A DNA stretch of 29,772 bases. Origin: a virus. Within the stretch, counting starts at the first letter, position 1. Every line of letters starts with the position of its first letter. Positions 14,964 to 21,767 of this stretch are shown in pieces. The translations under genes were made by a program, and so were the position numbers. The notes below the pieces were generated by a model, which saw nothing but the letters and a program-made list of their open reading frames with translations, had not been told where the DNA came from and ran no database searches. The DNA lies in the IMG/VR virus record IMGVR_UViG_3300040809_001246, positions 1 to 29,772 of that record. One strand, 5' to 3'.

Positions 14964-15115
14964 TCATGATTGTCTTTTTGTTGCTTGTTAATATAAGCCC
15001 TCACAGCATCCTCAACCACGTCGCGGATGAGCATACCTGTCTGAGCAGCGTGCACCTTAATAAGTCGGTGCGCTTCGCTGCTGATCGCAATAGTGCTAAG
15101 TTGTATTTTTTCCAT
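14960..15115 (-). CDS. Ribbon-helix-helix (CopG/Arc-like) regulator
   Basis: 51 residues: a short strand (MEKIQLSTIAIS), then two helices (EAHRLIKVHAAQTGMLIRDV, VEDAVRAYINKQQ), the full ribbon-helix-helix fold. I use the ATG at 15115; the extra 16 residues of a longer frame fall in the promoter region. It is the first gene of the leftward block and is divergent from the replication block, a natural place for a switch repressor that also regulates itself. Confidence 0.78.
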   Translation of the reverse strand: MEKIQLSTIAISSEAHRLIKVHAAQTGMLIRDVVEDAVRAYINKQQKDNHE

Positions 15116-15119
15116 GTGT

Positions 15120-15150
15120 GCAATATAAATACAAATTTGAAATTTTACAA
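15120..15150 (-). promoter_or_regulatory. Possible leftward promoter for the ribbon-helix-helix gene
   Basis: TTG, 20 bp, TATATTGC on the minus strand: spacing is exact but the -7 box is one shift from TAnnTTTG. If used, the transcript would be nearly leaderless at the ATG at 15115. Confidence 0.4.
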
Positions 15151-15224
15151 AGCACTTCCCCAAAAACCCCTATATTGCAGCGGGGAAATAGTATTCATTG
15201 TGATTGTTTTTGTTGTTAGTCATG

Positions 15225-15252
15225 CCCGGTGGTTATGCTGCCGGGTTTTTTT
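15225..15252 (+). terminator. Intrinsic terminator in the divergent region
   Basis: CCCGG/CCGGG with an 11-nt loop followed by seven T. It lies 78 bp before the first rightward gene and upstream of its likely promoter, so it would stop a short rightward leader transcript or read-through from the left. Confidence 0.75.
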
Positions 15253-15277
15253 ATTTTCAAAAAACTGGTTTTTATAT

Positions 15278-15308
15278 TTTACTTTTATAATTCTTTTTTA
15301 TAATTTTG
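15278..15308 (+). promoter_or_regulatory. Probable rightward promoter of the replication block
   Basis: TAATTTTG fits the -7 consensus TAnnTTTG; 20 bp upstream is TTT rather than TTG, in a very A-T-rich stretch. The leader that follows (ACAAAAGCAATTAGA, then ATG) recurs before the gene at 25858, which has a perfect promoter. Confidence 0.55.
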
Positions 15309-15329
15309 TAATAACAAAAGCAATTAGAG

Positions 15330-15875
15330 ATGGAAATTCAAGATTTCAAGATTGACACGCATACTGCCCTTATGACGCTTATCGCTCAAGACGGCGAAGG
15401 GTACGCAAATACGGTAGAGTTTATGAAGTGGCTAGTCAAATGGGGCTATGCAAAAAGCTTTATTGGCTTTTGCGATGTGCTTGTCCCGCACAACGGGCGC
15501 GGCATTACTTACCGTGACTTGCTCAGCCACTACGGGCATGACACTCTGATGGATTGGATTCAGCACTGGGTGTATGAAGCTGCTGATGTAGAATGGCATA
15601 TACAAGAGCAGCAGCACGAGCAACTGCATGTTGTTGAGGTGCTTGATTCAGAAGATAAAAAATACAGGCTTGGCCGGATGAAGGCAATGCGCGAAGCAAT
15701 ATTGTGGACCCTGCGCCTGTCTGATGGCAGACAGTGTACTTCATTAATAAACAGAAGCCTGCAAAACGGCACTATTCGCTTAGGCGACAAAGTGCAAGTA
15801 AAAGGCGAATTGAAAGAAACCAAGTACGGCTTACAGATTAAGGCAAAATCTATAAGCGCACTTGATAAAGCATAG
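15330..15875 (+). CDS. First gene of the rightward block, C-terminal OB-fold-like domain
   Basis: 181 residues. The N-terminal 95 are unassigned (NTVEFMKWLVKWGYAKSFIG, then a helical D/E/H-rich stretch). A basic linker (KYRLGRMKAMREAILWTLRL) leads to SDGRQCTSLINRSLQNGT, IRLGDKVQVKGELKETKYGL and a final strand, the layout of a small OB-fold as in nucleic-acid binding proteins. It is followed by genes for an SSB-like protein and a helicase, which supports a DNA-metabolism role. Leader and promoter resemble those of the gene at 25858. Confidence 0.65.
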   Translation: MEIQDFKIDTHTALMTLIAQDGEGYANTVEFMKWLVKWGYAKSFIGFCDVLVPHNGRGITYRDLLSHYGHDTLMDWIQHWVYEAADVEWHIQEQQHEQLHVVEVLDSEDKKYRLGRMKAMREAILWTLRLSDGRQCTSLINRSLQNGTIRLGDKVQVKGELKETKYGLQIKAKSISALDKA

Positions 15876-15892
15876 ATTACGATTTGTTGACC

Positions 15893-15923
15893 GCTGCCGG
15901 GCGTACCTGCTCGGCGGCTTTTT
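15893..15923 (+). other. Hairpin with T tail before the next start codon
   Basis: GCTGCCGGGC pairs along its whole length (two wobbles) with GCTCGGCGGC across GTACCT and is followed by five T, then AAACCAAAAAAA and ATG. Has the form of a terminator or attenuator 12 bp before the start codon. Confidence 0.65.
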
Positions 15924-15935
15924 AAACCAAAAAAA

Positions 15936-16247
15936 ATGACTGAAAACATTATCCGCGAAACAACGCGGCTGCGGGCAGAGCTGCAACATGGCAGCGTTGA
16001 TACTCGCTTCGACCTGCCTGTTAGTATCAAAGAGCAGGCCCGCGAAACGCAGCGCGATATTAAAGAAAAAAGTGGAGTGCCTGTAGATTATTCGCAGGTA
16101 CTTATCATGGCTATCCGGCGCGGGCTGACTATGATTAACAGTGAGCTTACTGCTGAGTATAACGCTGATGCACTTGACTATCAGGTTGCGGAGGCTGCGG
16201 AGCAGGAATTAAACGCTATTGATTACATTAACAACCAAAAACAATAA
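15936..16247 (+). CDS. Small protein, possible ribbon-helix-helix type, unknown
   Basis: 103 residues. VDTRFDLPVSIKEQARETQRD followed by SQVLIMAIRRGLTMINSEL could be a strand and two helices of a ribbon-helix-helix fold; the C-terminal 25 residues are acidic and A/E-rich. It sits 2 bp before the SSB-like gene, after a hairpin with T tail, so its level may be set by partial termination. Confidence 0.65.
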   Translation: MTENIIRETTRLRAELQHGSVDTRFDLPVSIKEQARETQRDIKEKSGVPVDYSQVLIMAIRRGLTMINSELTAEYNADALDYQVAEAAEQELNAIDYINNQKQ

Positions 16248-16249
16248 CA

Positions 16250-16864
16250 ATGGAAGGTTTTATGTTGAACAACGACCGTCACACCTACCGGCTGCGCTTA
16301 GACGCAAAACAAGGGTGCTTAGTATCGAAGATCAAAAACCCAAATGACGAATGGGTGGAAGACCAGCGCATGAAAGGCGTGAAGGGTATTCTTACCGATG
16401 CGTCAGTCAAGTACAACGAGAATGCTGAGAAGCACTATCTGTACTTGACGTTCAGTCACGAAGGCGAGACGCTTATGGTGTATGCGCCGTTCAATAACGC
16501 GGTGTTGGACCTTATCAACCGCCTATCTGGTCCTGTTGACCCATTCGGCAGGGAGTGCACCCTGAAGGTGTGGCCGGTGAAGCTTGCAAACGGCACAACA
16601 GCAGGTATTGCACTGTATGCTGAAGACGAGCGCTGCGAATGGAAGTATGATGTCGCTGCAATTGACAAGGTGCGTCAGGCGGGCCGTGATAAATGGGCTG
16701 AGATGTTCACAAAGTTTGTTGCGCCGAAAGTGGAGGCTTACAAGGCAATTAACCTTGACCCACTTGCAACAAACCATCCTCAGCCTACTCCCGCGCAGGC
16801 AAATGGATACAACGACCCTGCTGACAGCGTTGATGACAGCGTGCCGGATGACCTGCCGTTCTAA
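16250..16864 (+). CDS. Single-stranded DNA binding-like protein with SSB-type tail
   Basis: 204 residues. The body (residues 10-150) reads as a beta-rich OB-like domain with repeated aromatic strands (KHYLYLTFSHEGETLMVYAPF, CTLKVWPVKLANGT). A P/Q/N/G-rich linker then leads to the acidic end DDSVPDDLPF, the same kind of C-terminal tip that bacterial SSB uses to recruit partners. Replication context fits. The fold is inferred; it is not a close match to host SSB. A second Met at residue 5 (16262) is an alternative start. Confidence 0.78.
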   Translation: MEGFMLNNDRHTYRLRLDAKQGCLVSKIKNPNDEWVEDQRMKGVKGILTDASVKYNENAEKHYLYLTFSHEGETLMVYAPFNNAVLDLINRLSGPVDPFGRECTLKVWPVKLANGTTAGIALYAEDERCEWKYDVAAIDKVRQAGRDKWAEMFTKFVAPKVEAYKAINLDPLATNHPQPTPAQANGYNDPADSVDDSVPDDLPF

Positions 16865-16889
16865 GGCGTATTGAATTGAGTATCTAACC

Positions 16890-16920
16890 GCTGCCTGGTG
16901 CTGTTTGCCGGGCAGCTTTT
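16890..16920 (+). other. Hairpin with T tail before the next start codon
   Basis: GCTGCCTGGT/GCCGGGCAGC (wobbles allowed) with a 7-nt loop and four T, 13 bp before the ATG at 16934. Closely resembles in stem sequence the hairpin at 15893-15923. Confidence 0.6.
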
Positions 16921-16933
16921 AAAACAACAGACA

Positions 16934-17266
16934 ATGATAATGACAGAAAAAGAAATGTATTACGATGAGCTTGCATCACAGTGCAAAGGGCTTGTTTGGC
17001 ACTATTCTATCGGTATAGGCTTTGCGCCTACAGCTAGGCAGAACAACTTTATGCGCGGGCAGGTAAGAGGGTATGAACTTGCTTACAAAGCGCTGAAGGT
17101 CGGCGATACACTGACATGGCTGAATAAAATGATAGGCGAAGAGGCTGTAAGGTTTGCAGATCAGGAGCCTGGGCCTGAGCATGACAAGACAAACGGCTTA
17201 CTTGATGCGCTTCGCCATGTGCGTGATGCGATTGTAGATGATGAATACTTGTATAATGAAGAATAA
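16934..17266 (+). CDS. Small protein, unknown
   Basis: 110 residues from the ATG at 16934 (the in-frame ATG at 16940 is an alternative). FAPTARQNNFMRGQVRGYELAYKALKVGD has the look of a phage helper protein with a central helix pair; the C-terminus is acidic (DAIVDDEYLYNEE). Overlaps the next start by 11 bp. No named family. Confidence 0.62.
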   Translation: MIMTEKEMYYDELASQCKGLVWHYSIGIGFAPTARQNNFMRGQVRGYELAYKALKVGDTLTWLNKMIGEEAVRFADQEPGPEHDKTNGLLDALRHVRDAIVDDEYLYNEE

Positions 17267-17459
17267 TACCCAACACTACGTCCCTGAATGGCACACTGAC
17301 GAAGGCGTGCGCATCGTAGTAGCCCGCATATACGTAGGCAGCAAACGAACATCAGCCTACGTGCCTATGCCGCAAGGGCACTGGCCGGACGGTATGCCAA
17401 GGGAGGTTTATCGGAAGGTGCAGGAGATGTATAAAATTGACAACAATAAACCGTTTTAA
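17256..17459 (+). CDS. Small protein, unknown
   Basis: 67 residues from the ATG at 17256, inside the end of the previous gene. HYVPEWHTDEGVRIVVARIYVGSK is a likely strand pair, and the second half contains GHWPDGMPREVYRKVQEMYK. The start at 17238 would overlap more deeply and is less likely. Coupled to the gene before it and 11 bp from the helicase-methyltransferase gene. Confidence 0.6.
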   Translation: MKNNTQHYVPEWHTDEGVRIVVARIYVGSKRTSAYVPMPQGHWPDGMPREVYRKVQEMYKIDNNKPF

Positions 17460-17470
17460 CAAAAATCACA

Positions 17471-19990
17471 ATGAACTATCAAGAATTTTTAAAAGGGAAA
17501 GTTGTCATTGCCGAAGAATTTGGTATTGACACAGGTGGGATAGAGTATTCAGACATGCTATTCCAGCACCAAAAGGATATTGTTAACTTCTGCCTAAAAG
17601 GCGGCAGGCGAGCGATCTTTGCCAGCTTTGGGCTTGGAAAAACTTTCATGCAGCTCGAGCTTGCAAAGCAGGTCATATCCGAAACTGGAAAGCCTTTTTT
17701 AATTTGCTGCCCTCTTGGAGTTTCAGGCGAATTCAAAAGAGACAATGAAAAACTAGGTACAGGGCATACAATAACTTACATAACCGATACAGACAGTATT
17801 CCCTCTGAAATTGAGCCGCAGATATACCTTACTAATTATGAGCGAGTAAGAAAAGGCGATATTGATGCTGAGACATTCGGAGGCGTTAGTTTTGACGAAG
17901 CATCTATTTTACGTAACCTGAAAACTAATACCACTAACATGGTATTGAAGTATTTCAGAAAAGTCAAATACCGCTTTGTAGCTACTGCAACGCCTACTCC
18001 TAACGACTACATCGAGATCCTGAATTATGCCGATTATCTCGGCGTAATATCTCGGGGGCACGCGCTTACCCGTTTTTTTCAGCGTGACAGTACGAAAGCT
18101 GGAAACCTGAAGCTTTACCCTAATAAAGCGAAAGAGTTTTGGCAGTGGGTGTCCACTTGGTCTGTATTCATCAACACGCCTGCCGACCTTGGATATGAAG
18201 ATACAGGATATGACCTTCCACCTTTGAAGGTATCTGAGCATCGTATAAACTACTCAAGCGATGAGCCGCAATATGATGAACACGGCAATTTGATACTCAT
18301 TAAGCAGAAAGCAAAAGGCTTAAAAGAATCAAGCCGGGAAACTCGAGAGACTGTTGAGATGAGGTGTGAAAAAGCCTTAGATGTTGCTGCCAATGATTGC
18401 ACTGGCAGAGCTATATTTTGGTGCTTGCGCAACTCTGAACAGGATTACATTGCAAGAAAGCTAAAGCAGCAAGGCTACAAGGTAGCAAGCGTACATGGCT
18501 CTTTAAAGAACTCTGAAAAGGAAGATATGCTGATTGGATTTAGCGAAGGGCAGTATGACTACCTTGTAACTAAGCCCAAGATTGCAGGCTCCGGCTGCAA
18601 CTTCCAAGATGCTGCTTATGAATCTATCTTTGTCAGTATTGATGACAAGTTCAACGATTTTATACAGGCGATGCACAGGGTTTACCGCTTCGGGCAAAAA
18701 AACGAGGTAACGGCCCATGTAGTGTACACCGAATATCAAGACCGTACATTTGCTAACCTCATGCGCAAATGGGAACAGCACAAGCAGCTTCAGAAAGAAA
18801 TGATCTCCCTAGTAAGGGAGTACGGACTTAATTCAGAACTAATAAAATCACAAATGGAACGTCAAATATTTGCAGGAGGAGCAAAGCGCACAATAGGCAG
18901 CGCAACAGTTTACAATAATGATACTGTAATTGTCCATCAGGATAAAGATGAGATGCCAGACGATAGCATTGACTTTTACATTACCTCGATACCGTTTGGA
19001 GATCATTACGAATATTCTGACAATTACAACGATTTCGGGCATAATCACGGAAATGACAAGTTTTTCGAGCAGATGGATTTTATTATCCCTGAAATGTTAA
19101 GATGCCTAAAGCCTGGAAGAGTTGCCGCTATTCATGTGAAAGACCGCATCCGTTACAGCTACCAGAACGGCACGAGTTTCACAACTATCAGCGATTTTTC
19201 AGGGCAGACTGTCACGGCATTTGAAAAGCACGGTTTTTATCTTATTGGAAAGATTACAGTAACGACAGATGTTGTTGCTGAAAACAATCAGACCTACCGG
19301 TTAGGATGGACAGAGCAATGCAAGGATTCCAGCAAGATGGGCGTTGGCCTGCCTGAATACGTCTTATTGTTCAGAAAGGCACCTACGCACAGCGATAACT
19401 CCTATGCTGACAAACCTGTAACACACTCGAAAGAAGAATACACAAAAGCCAGATGGCAGTTAGACGCCCATGCTTATCACAGGTCCAGTGGCAACAGGCT
19501 TTTGACCGGCGATGAGCTGCGCACAATGGAGGTGAAGCATATTGTAGCGGCATGGAAGAAACATAACACGCAAAGTGTTTACGACTTTAACGAGCATCTG
19601 TCGATTTGTGAAGAAATGGACGAATTAGAAAAGCTTTCTTCTACATTTATGACTTTGCCGCCTCATTCTAACAATGAGATGGTATGGACTAATGTAAGCC
19701 GTATGCGGACACTTAACGCTAATCAGGTGCAAAAGAAGAAAGAAAAGCACATCTGCCCTCTCCAATTTGACATTATTGACAGGCTCATTGAACGTTATTC
19801 AATGCCGGGCGAGGTTGTTTGCGACCCTTTTGGAGGCATTATGTCAACCCCTTACCGGGCAATGGCAATGGACAGAAAGTCTATTGCCATTGAGCTGAAT
19901 ACAGAATATTTCAATGATGGCTGTTATTATCTCAATGCGATGGACTACAAAATGAACGTACCAACATTATTTGACTTCGTAAATGCTTAA
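17471..19990 (+). CDS. SNF2-type helicase fused to a DNA methyltransferase
   Basis: 839 residues with two enzymes. Residues 1-460 are a superfamily 2 helicase/translocase: Walker A FGLGKT (53-58), FDEAS as motif II (141-145), ATATPTPND as motif III (171-179), helicase C from about 310 (VHGSLKN, GSGCNF) and motif VI MHRVYRFGQ (401-409). Residues 475-835 are an amino-methyltransferase with the order motif IV then motif I: SIPFGDHYEY (506-515) where most enzymes have (D/N/S)PP(Y/F), a middle region GLPEYVLLFRK, and VCDPFGG near 783-789 for S-adenosylmethionine. This fusion recurs in phages and would protect or remodel phage DNA. Whether the methyltransferase half is active with SIPF is open. Confidence 0.9.
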   Translation: MNYQEFLKGKVVIAEEFGIDTGGIEYSDMLFQHQKDIVNFCLKGGRRAIFASFGLGKTFMQLELAKQVISETGKPFLICCPLGVSGEFKRDNEKLGTGHTITYITDTDSIPSEIEPQIYLTNYERVRKGDIDAETFGGVSFDEASILRNLKTNTTNMVLKYFRKVKYRFVATATPTPNDYIEILNYADYLGVISRGHALTRFFQRDSTKAGNLKLYPNKAKEFWQWVSTWSVFINTPADLGYEDTGYDLPPLKVSEHRINYSSDEPQYDEHGNLILIKQKAKGLKESSRETRETVEMRCEKALDVAANDCTGRAIFWCLRNSEQDYIARKLKQQGYKVASVHGSLKNSEKEDMLIGFSEGQYDYLVTKPKIAGSGCNFQDAAYESIFVSIDDKFNDFIQAMHRVYRFGQKNEVTAHVVYTEYQDRTFANLMRKWEQHKQLQKEMISLVREYGLNSELIKSQMERQIFAGGAKRTIGSATVYNNDTVIVHQDKDEMPDDSIDFYITSIPFGDHYEYSDNYNDFGHNHGNDKFFEQMDFIIPEMLRCLKPGRVAAIHVKDRIRYSYQNGTSFTTISDFSGQTVTAFEKHGFYLIGKITVTTDVVAENNQTYRLGWTEQCKDSSKMGVGLPEYVLLFRKAPTHSDNSYADKPVTHSKEEYTKARWQLDAHAYHRSSGNRLLTGDELRTMEVKHIVAAWKKHNTQSVYDFNEHLSICEEMDELEKLSSTFMTLPPHSNNEMVWTNVSRMRTLNANQVQKKKEKHICPLQFDIIDRLIERYSMPGEVVCDPFGGIMSTPYRAMAMDRKSIAIELNTEYFNDGCYYLNAMDYKMNVPTLFDFVNA

Positions 19991-20057
19991 CAATGACAAA
20001 GGCAAAACGGTAAACGAGACTTTTATTAAAGCTGAAAAATAAGTATCTTGCACCCAT

Positions 20058-20184
20058 AATTAGCAAAACACATTTTTACATACCCAGTGTTTCTTGACGC
20101 GAGTAGCAGCGCAGCAAGAAATGCTAATTCGCCCTAACGTGGGCACAATTAGCCTGACAGTCTGCTACCTGTCGGGCTTTTTTT
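20058..20184 (+). promoter_or_regulatory. Structured leader with alternative stems (attenuator-like)
   Basis: Non-coding leader of the DUF3223-like gene. AATTAGCA (20058) can pair with TGCTAATT (20122), enclosing a TTTCTTG/CAAGAAA hairpin. The same TGCTAATT can instead pair with AATTAGCC (20147), enclosing a GCCC/GGGC hairpin. The last AGCC of that second partner is also the base of the terminator stem, so the two folds are exclusive: one frees the terminator, the other breaks it. No sensor motif I recognise as a known riboswitch. A weak promoter-like TATCTTGC lies at about 20044. Confidence 0.65.
20151..20184 (+). terminator. Intrinsic terminator at the end of the structured leader
   Basis: AGCCTGACAG/CTGTCGGGCT with an 8-nt loop and seven T, only 9 bp before the next ATG. 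Strong enough to stop transcription in the leader unless the alternative stem forms. Confidence 0.85.
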
Positions 20185-20193
20185 ATTTAGCTT

Positions 20194-20808
20194 ATGACCA
20201 AGAAGAAGCAAACAGAAATTGCAAAAGACTTACTGCACAAAGCACAGTTGACCAGAGAGGATAAGCGCTGGCTGTATCGCTTGTTTGAAAATCACCCTGA
20301 GTGGACAAAAAAGAAGGGTGTTGGCATCAAGGATATTGTCAGGAGAAAGACAATGTGGGGCAATAGCTGCTTCTATCTTATCCGAAAAGATAACAGCGAA
20401 ACAGACATTAGTTATAAAGTCTGCATTATTGGAAAGCCTACAAAACTTGCAGAGGTTAAAAAAGCTTGCCGCTATGCTATAACCAGTGAAGTGATGAAAG
20501 TAGCGAATGCTGTTCGTTATGGCGTTGACACCTGCCCGGTTACAGGAGATATTTTAACTAAGGGCAATACCCATATCGACCATTACAATTTGACTTTTGC
20601 TGAGTTGTTCAAAAAGTGGGTGAAGCAGTACGATATTGATATGCTGCACTCTCTAATCAATAGAAGCGCAGATGGCGACACAATGACTCGTTTTGTAAGT
20701 GCTCAGATTGAAAAAGACTTTATCGCTTTTCATAACGCTAACACACAACTTAGAGCAGTAACAAAGGAGGCTAATCTAAACATCTTAACAAAGAAAAGCT
20801 CAAAATAA
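20194..20808 (+). CDS. DUF3223 (DCL-like) protein
   Basis: 204 residues. LYRLFENHPEWTKKKGVGIKD followed by CFYLIRKDNSETDISYKVCI is the DUF3223 pattern (a K-x-G-x-G loop, then CF-x-x-x-R-x-D and S-Y-x-x-C). A second part, TCPVTGDILTKGNTHIDHY with NLTFAELFKKW, is the CxxTG...HIDH extension that often follows it and could bind metal in an HNH-like way. Function unproven; such proteins occur near nucleic-acid genes. The start follows the attenuator-like leader and the stop overlaps the next ATG. Confidence 0.75.
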   Translation: MTKKKQTEIAKDLLHKAQLTREDKRWLYRLFENHPEWTKKKGVGIKDIVRRKTMWGNSCFYLIRKDNSETDISYKVCIIGKPTKLAEVKKACRYAITSEVMKVANAVRYGVDTCPVTGDILTKGNTHIDHYNLTFAELFKKWVKQYDIDMLHSLINRSADGDTMTRFVSAQIEKDFIAFHNANTQLRAVTKEANLNILTKKSSK

Positions 20809-21767
20809 TGAAACAAGATCAACCAAGTTACTTCGCTATTATCCCTGCGAATGTGCGCTATGATAAGAGACTGCCTGCTGGCGCGAAGCTTATGTATGGC
20901 GAGATAACAGCCTTATCGAACAAAAACGGTTATTGCTTTGCTTCAAACGGTTATTTCTCTGAGCTTTATGGATGCACAAAGCAGGCAATAAGCAAGTGGA
21001 TAAAGCTTCTTGAAAAGAGAGGGTATGTCAATATCAATTACGTTGAAAACAACGGCGTATCACAAAGGAGGGTATCAATATCAGTTGATACCTATCAACC
21101 ACAGTTGATGGGGGTATCAACTCAGGTTGATCATAATAATACAAGTATTAATAAGAGTATTGTCGGGAAACCCGACAGTGCGCCTTTTCACAAAGATGTT
21201 ATTGACTACCTGAATGCGTCAACAGGAAGTAAATACCGCCCATCAACCAAAGCGACAAAACGCCTTGTATCTACCCGCGCGAATGAAGGCTTTACACTTG
21301 AGCACTTCAAGCAGGTTATTGATACGAAAACTGCTGAATGGAAAGGCACGCCGTCTGCAAAGTACCTGCGCCCTGAAACGTTGTTTGGCACTAAGTTTGA
21401 ATCCTATCTTAATCAAGCGGCAAGCACAACGGTAGCCAACAGCGATTGCATTCTAAATGATGAGCAGCTAACAGATAGCCTACAGGCGAGCTACAATAAG
21501 TACATCGAGTTCGTACAATCAGAATGCCCTGAATTATACCGATCAGAATGCAAGGTCCTAACGCACTCAGAATACCGGAAGATGGCTAAACTGGTAGATC
21601 AGCCAGGAGCATTCAAAATACCACCGCAGGCCCGGCAGCGATTATTGAAGAAAGCCCACATCAGGCTCAACACCGATGAGTTTATGCGTAGGAAGTACAG
21701 CAACGTGTATCAACTCTATAAAGAAGCTATCCGGGCAGAACTGAACTTTGAAAAACTACCGATATGA
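20808..21767 (+). CDS. Replication initiator-like protein (HTH plus phage C-terminal domain)
   Basis: 319 residues. Residues 5-90 are a winged helix of the HTH_36 type (LPAGAKLMYGEITALSNKNG, then CTKQAISKWIKLLEKRGYV). A flexible segment (about 95-125) is encoded by the iteron DNA. Residues 127-200 (VIDYLNASTGSKYRPST ... LEHFKQVIDTKTAEW ... LRPETLFG) are the Phg_2220-type conserved phage C-terminal domain. The combination and its place directly before the primase-helicase point to an origin-binding protein/helicase loader in the style of lambda O. Stop overlaps the next start (ATGA). Confidence 0.84.
   Translation: MKQDQPSYFAIIPANVRYDKRLPAGAKLMYGEITALSNKNGYCFASNGYFSELYGCTKQAISKWIKLLEKRGYVNINYVENNGVSQRRVSISVDTYQPQLMGVSTQVDHNNTSINKSIVGKPDSAPFHKDVIDYLNASTGSKYRPSTKATKRLVSTRANEGFTLEHFKQVIDTKTAEWKGTPSAKYLRPETLFGTKFESYLNQAASTTVANSDCILNDEQLTDSLQASYNKYIEFVQSECPELYRSECKVLTHSEYRKMAKLVDQPGAFKIPPQARQRLLKKAHIRLNTDEFMRRKYSNVYQLYKEAIRAELNFEKLPI
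21073..21131 (+). repeat. Three tandem palindromic iterons, candidate replication origin
   Basis: Within the initiator gene, TATCAA(C/T)-spacer-(G)TTGAT occurs three times at 21073, 21093 and 21115, a repeat of about 21 bp whose halves are inverted copies. Just downstream come an A-T-rich tract (about 21132-21160) and a perfect hairpin TGTCGGG-AAA-CCCGACA (21161-21177). Iterons plus an unwinding-prone tract inside an initiator gene is the arrangement of lambda-type origins. Confidence 0.72.
21161..21177 (+). other. Perfect short hairpin beside the iterons
   Basis: TGTCGGG AAA CCCGACA, seven pairs with a three-base loop, inside the initiator coding sequence directly after the A-T-rich tract. 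Could be part of the origin; no T run, so not a terminator. Confidence 0.6.

Noticed and set aside
15178-15252. Separate small RNA ending in the divergent-region terminator
   Set aside because: The terminator is good, but no convincing rightward promoter lies at the expected distance upstream, so I list only the terminator.
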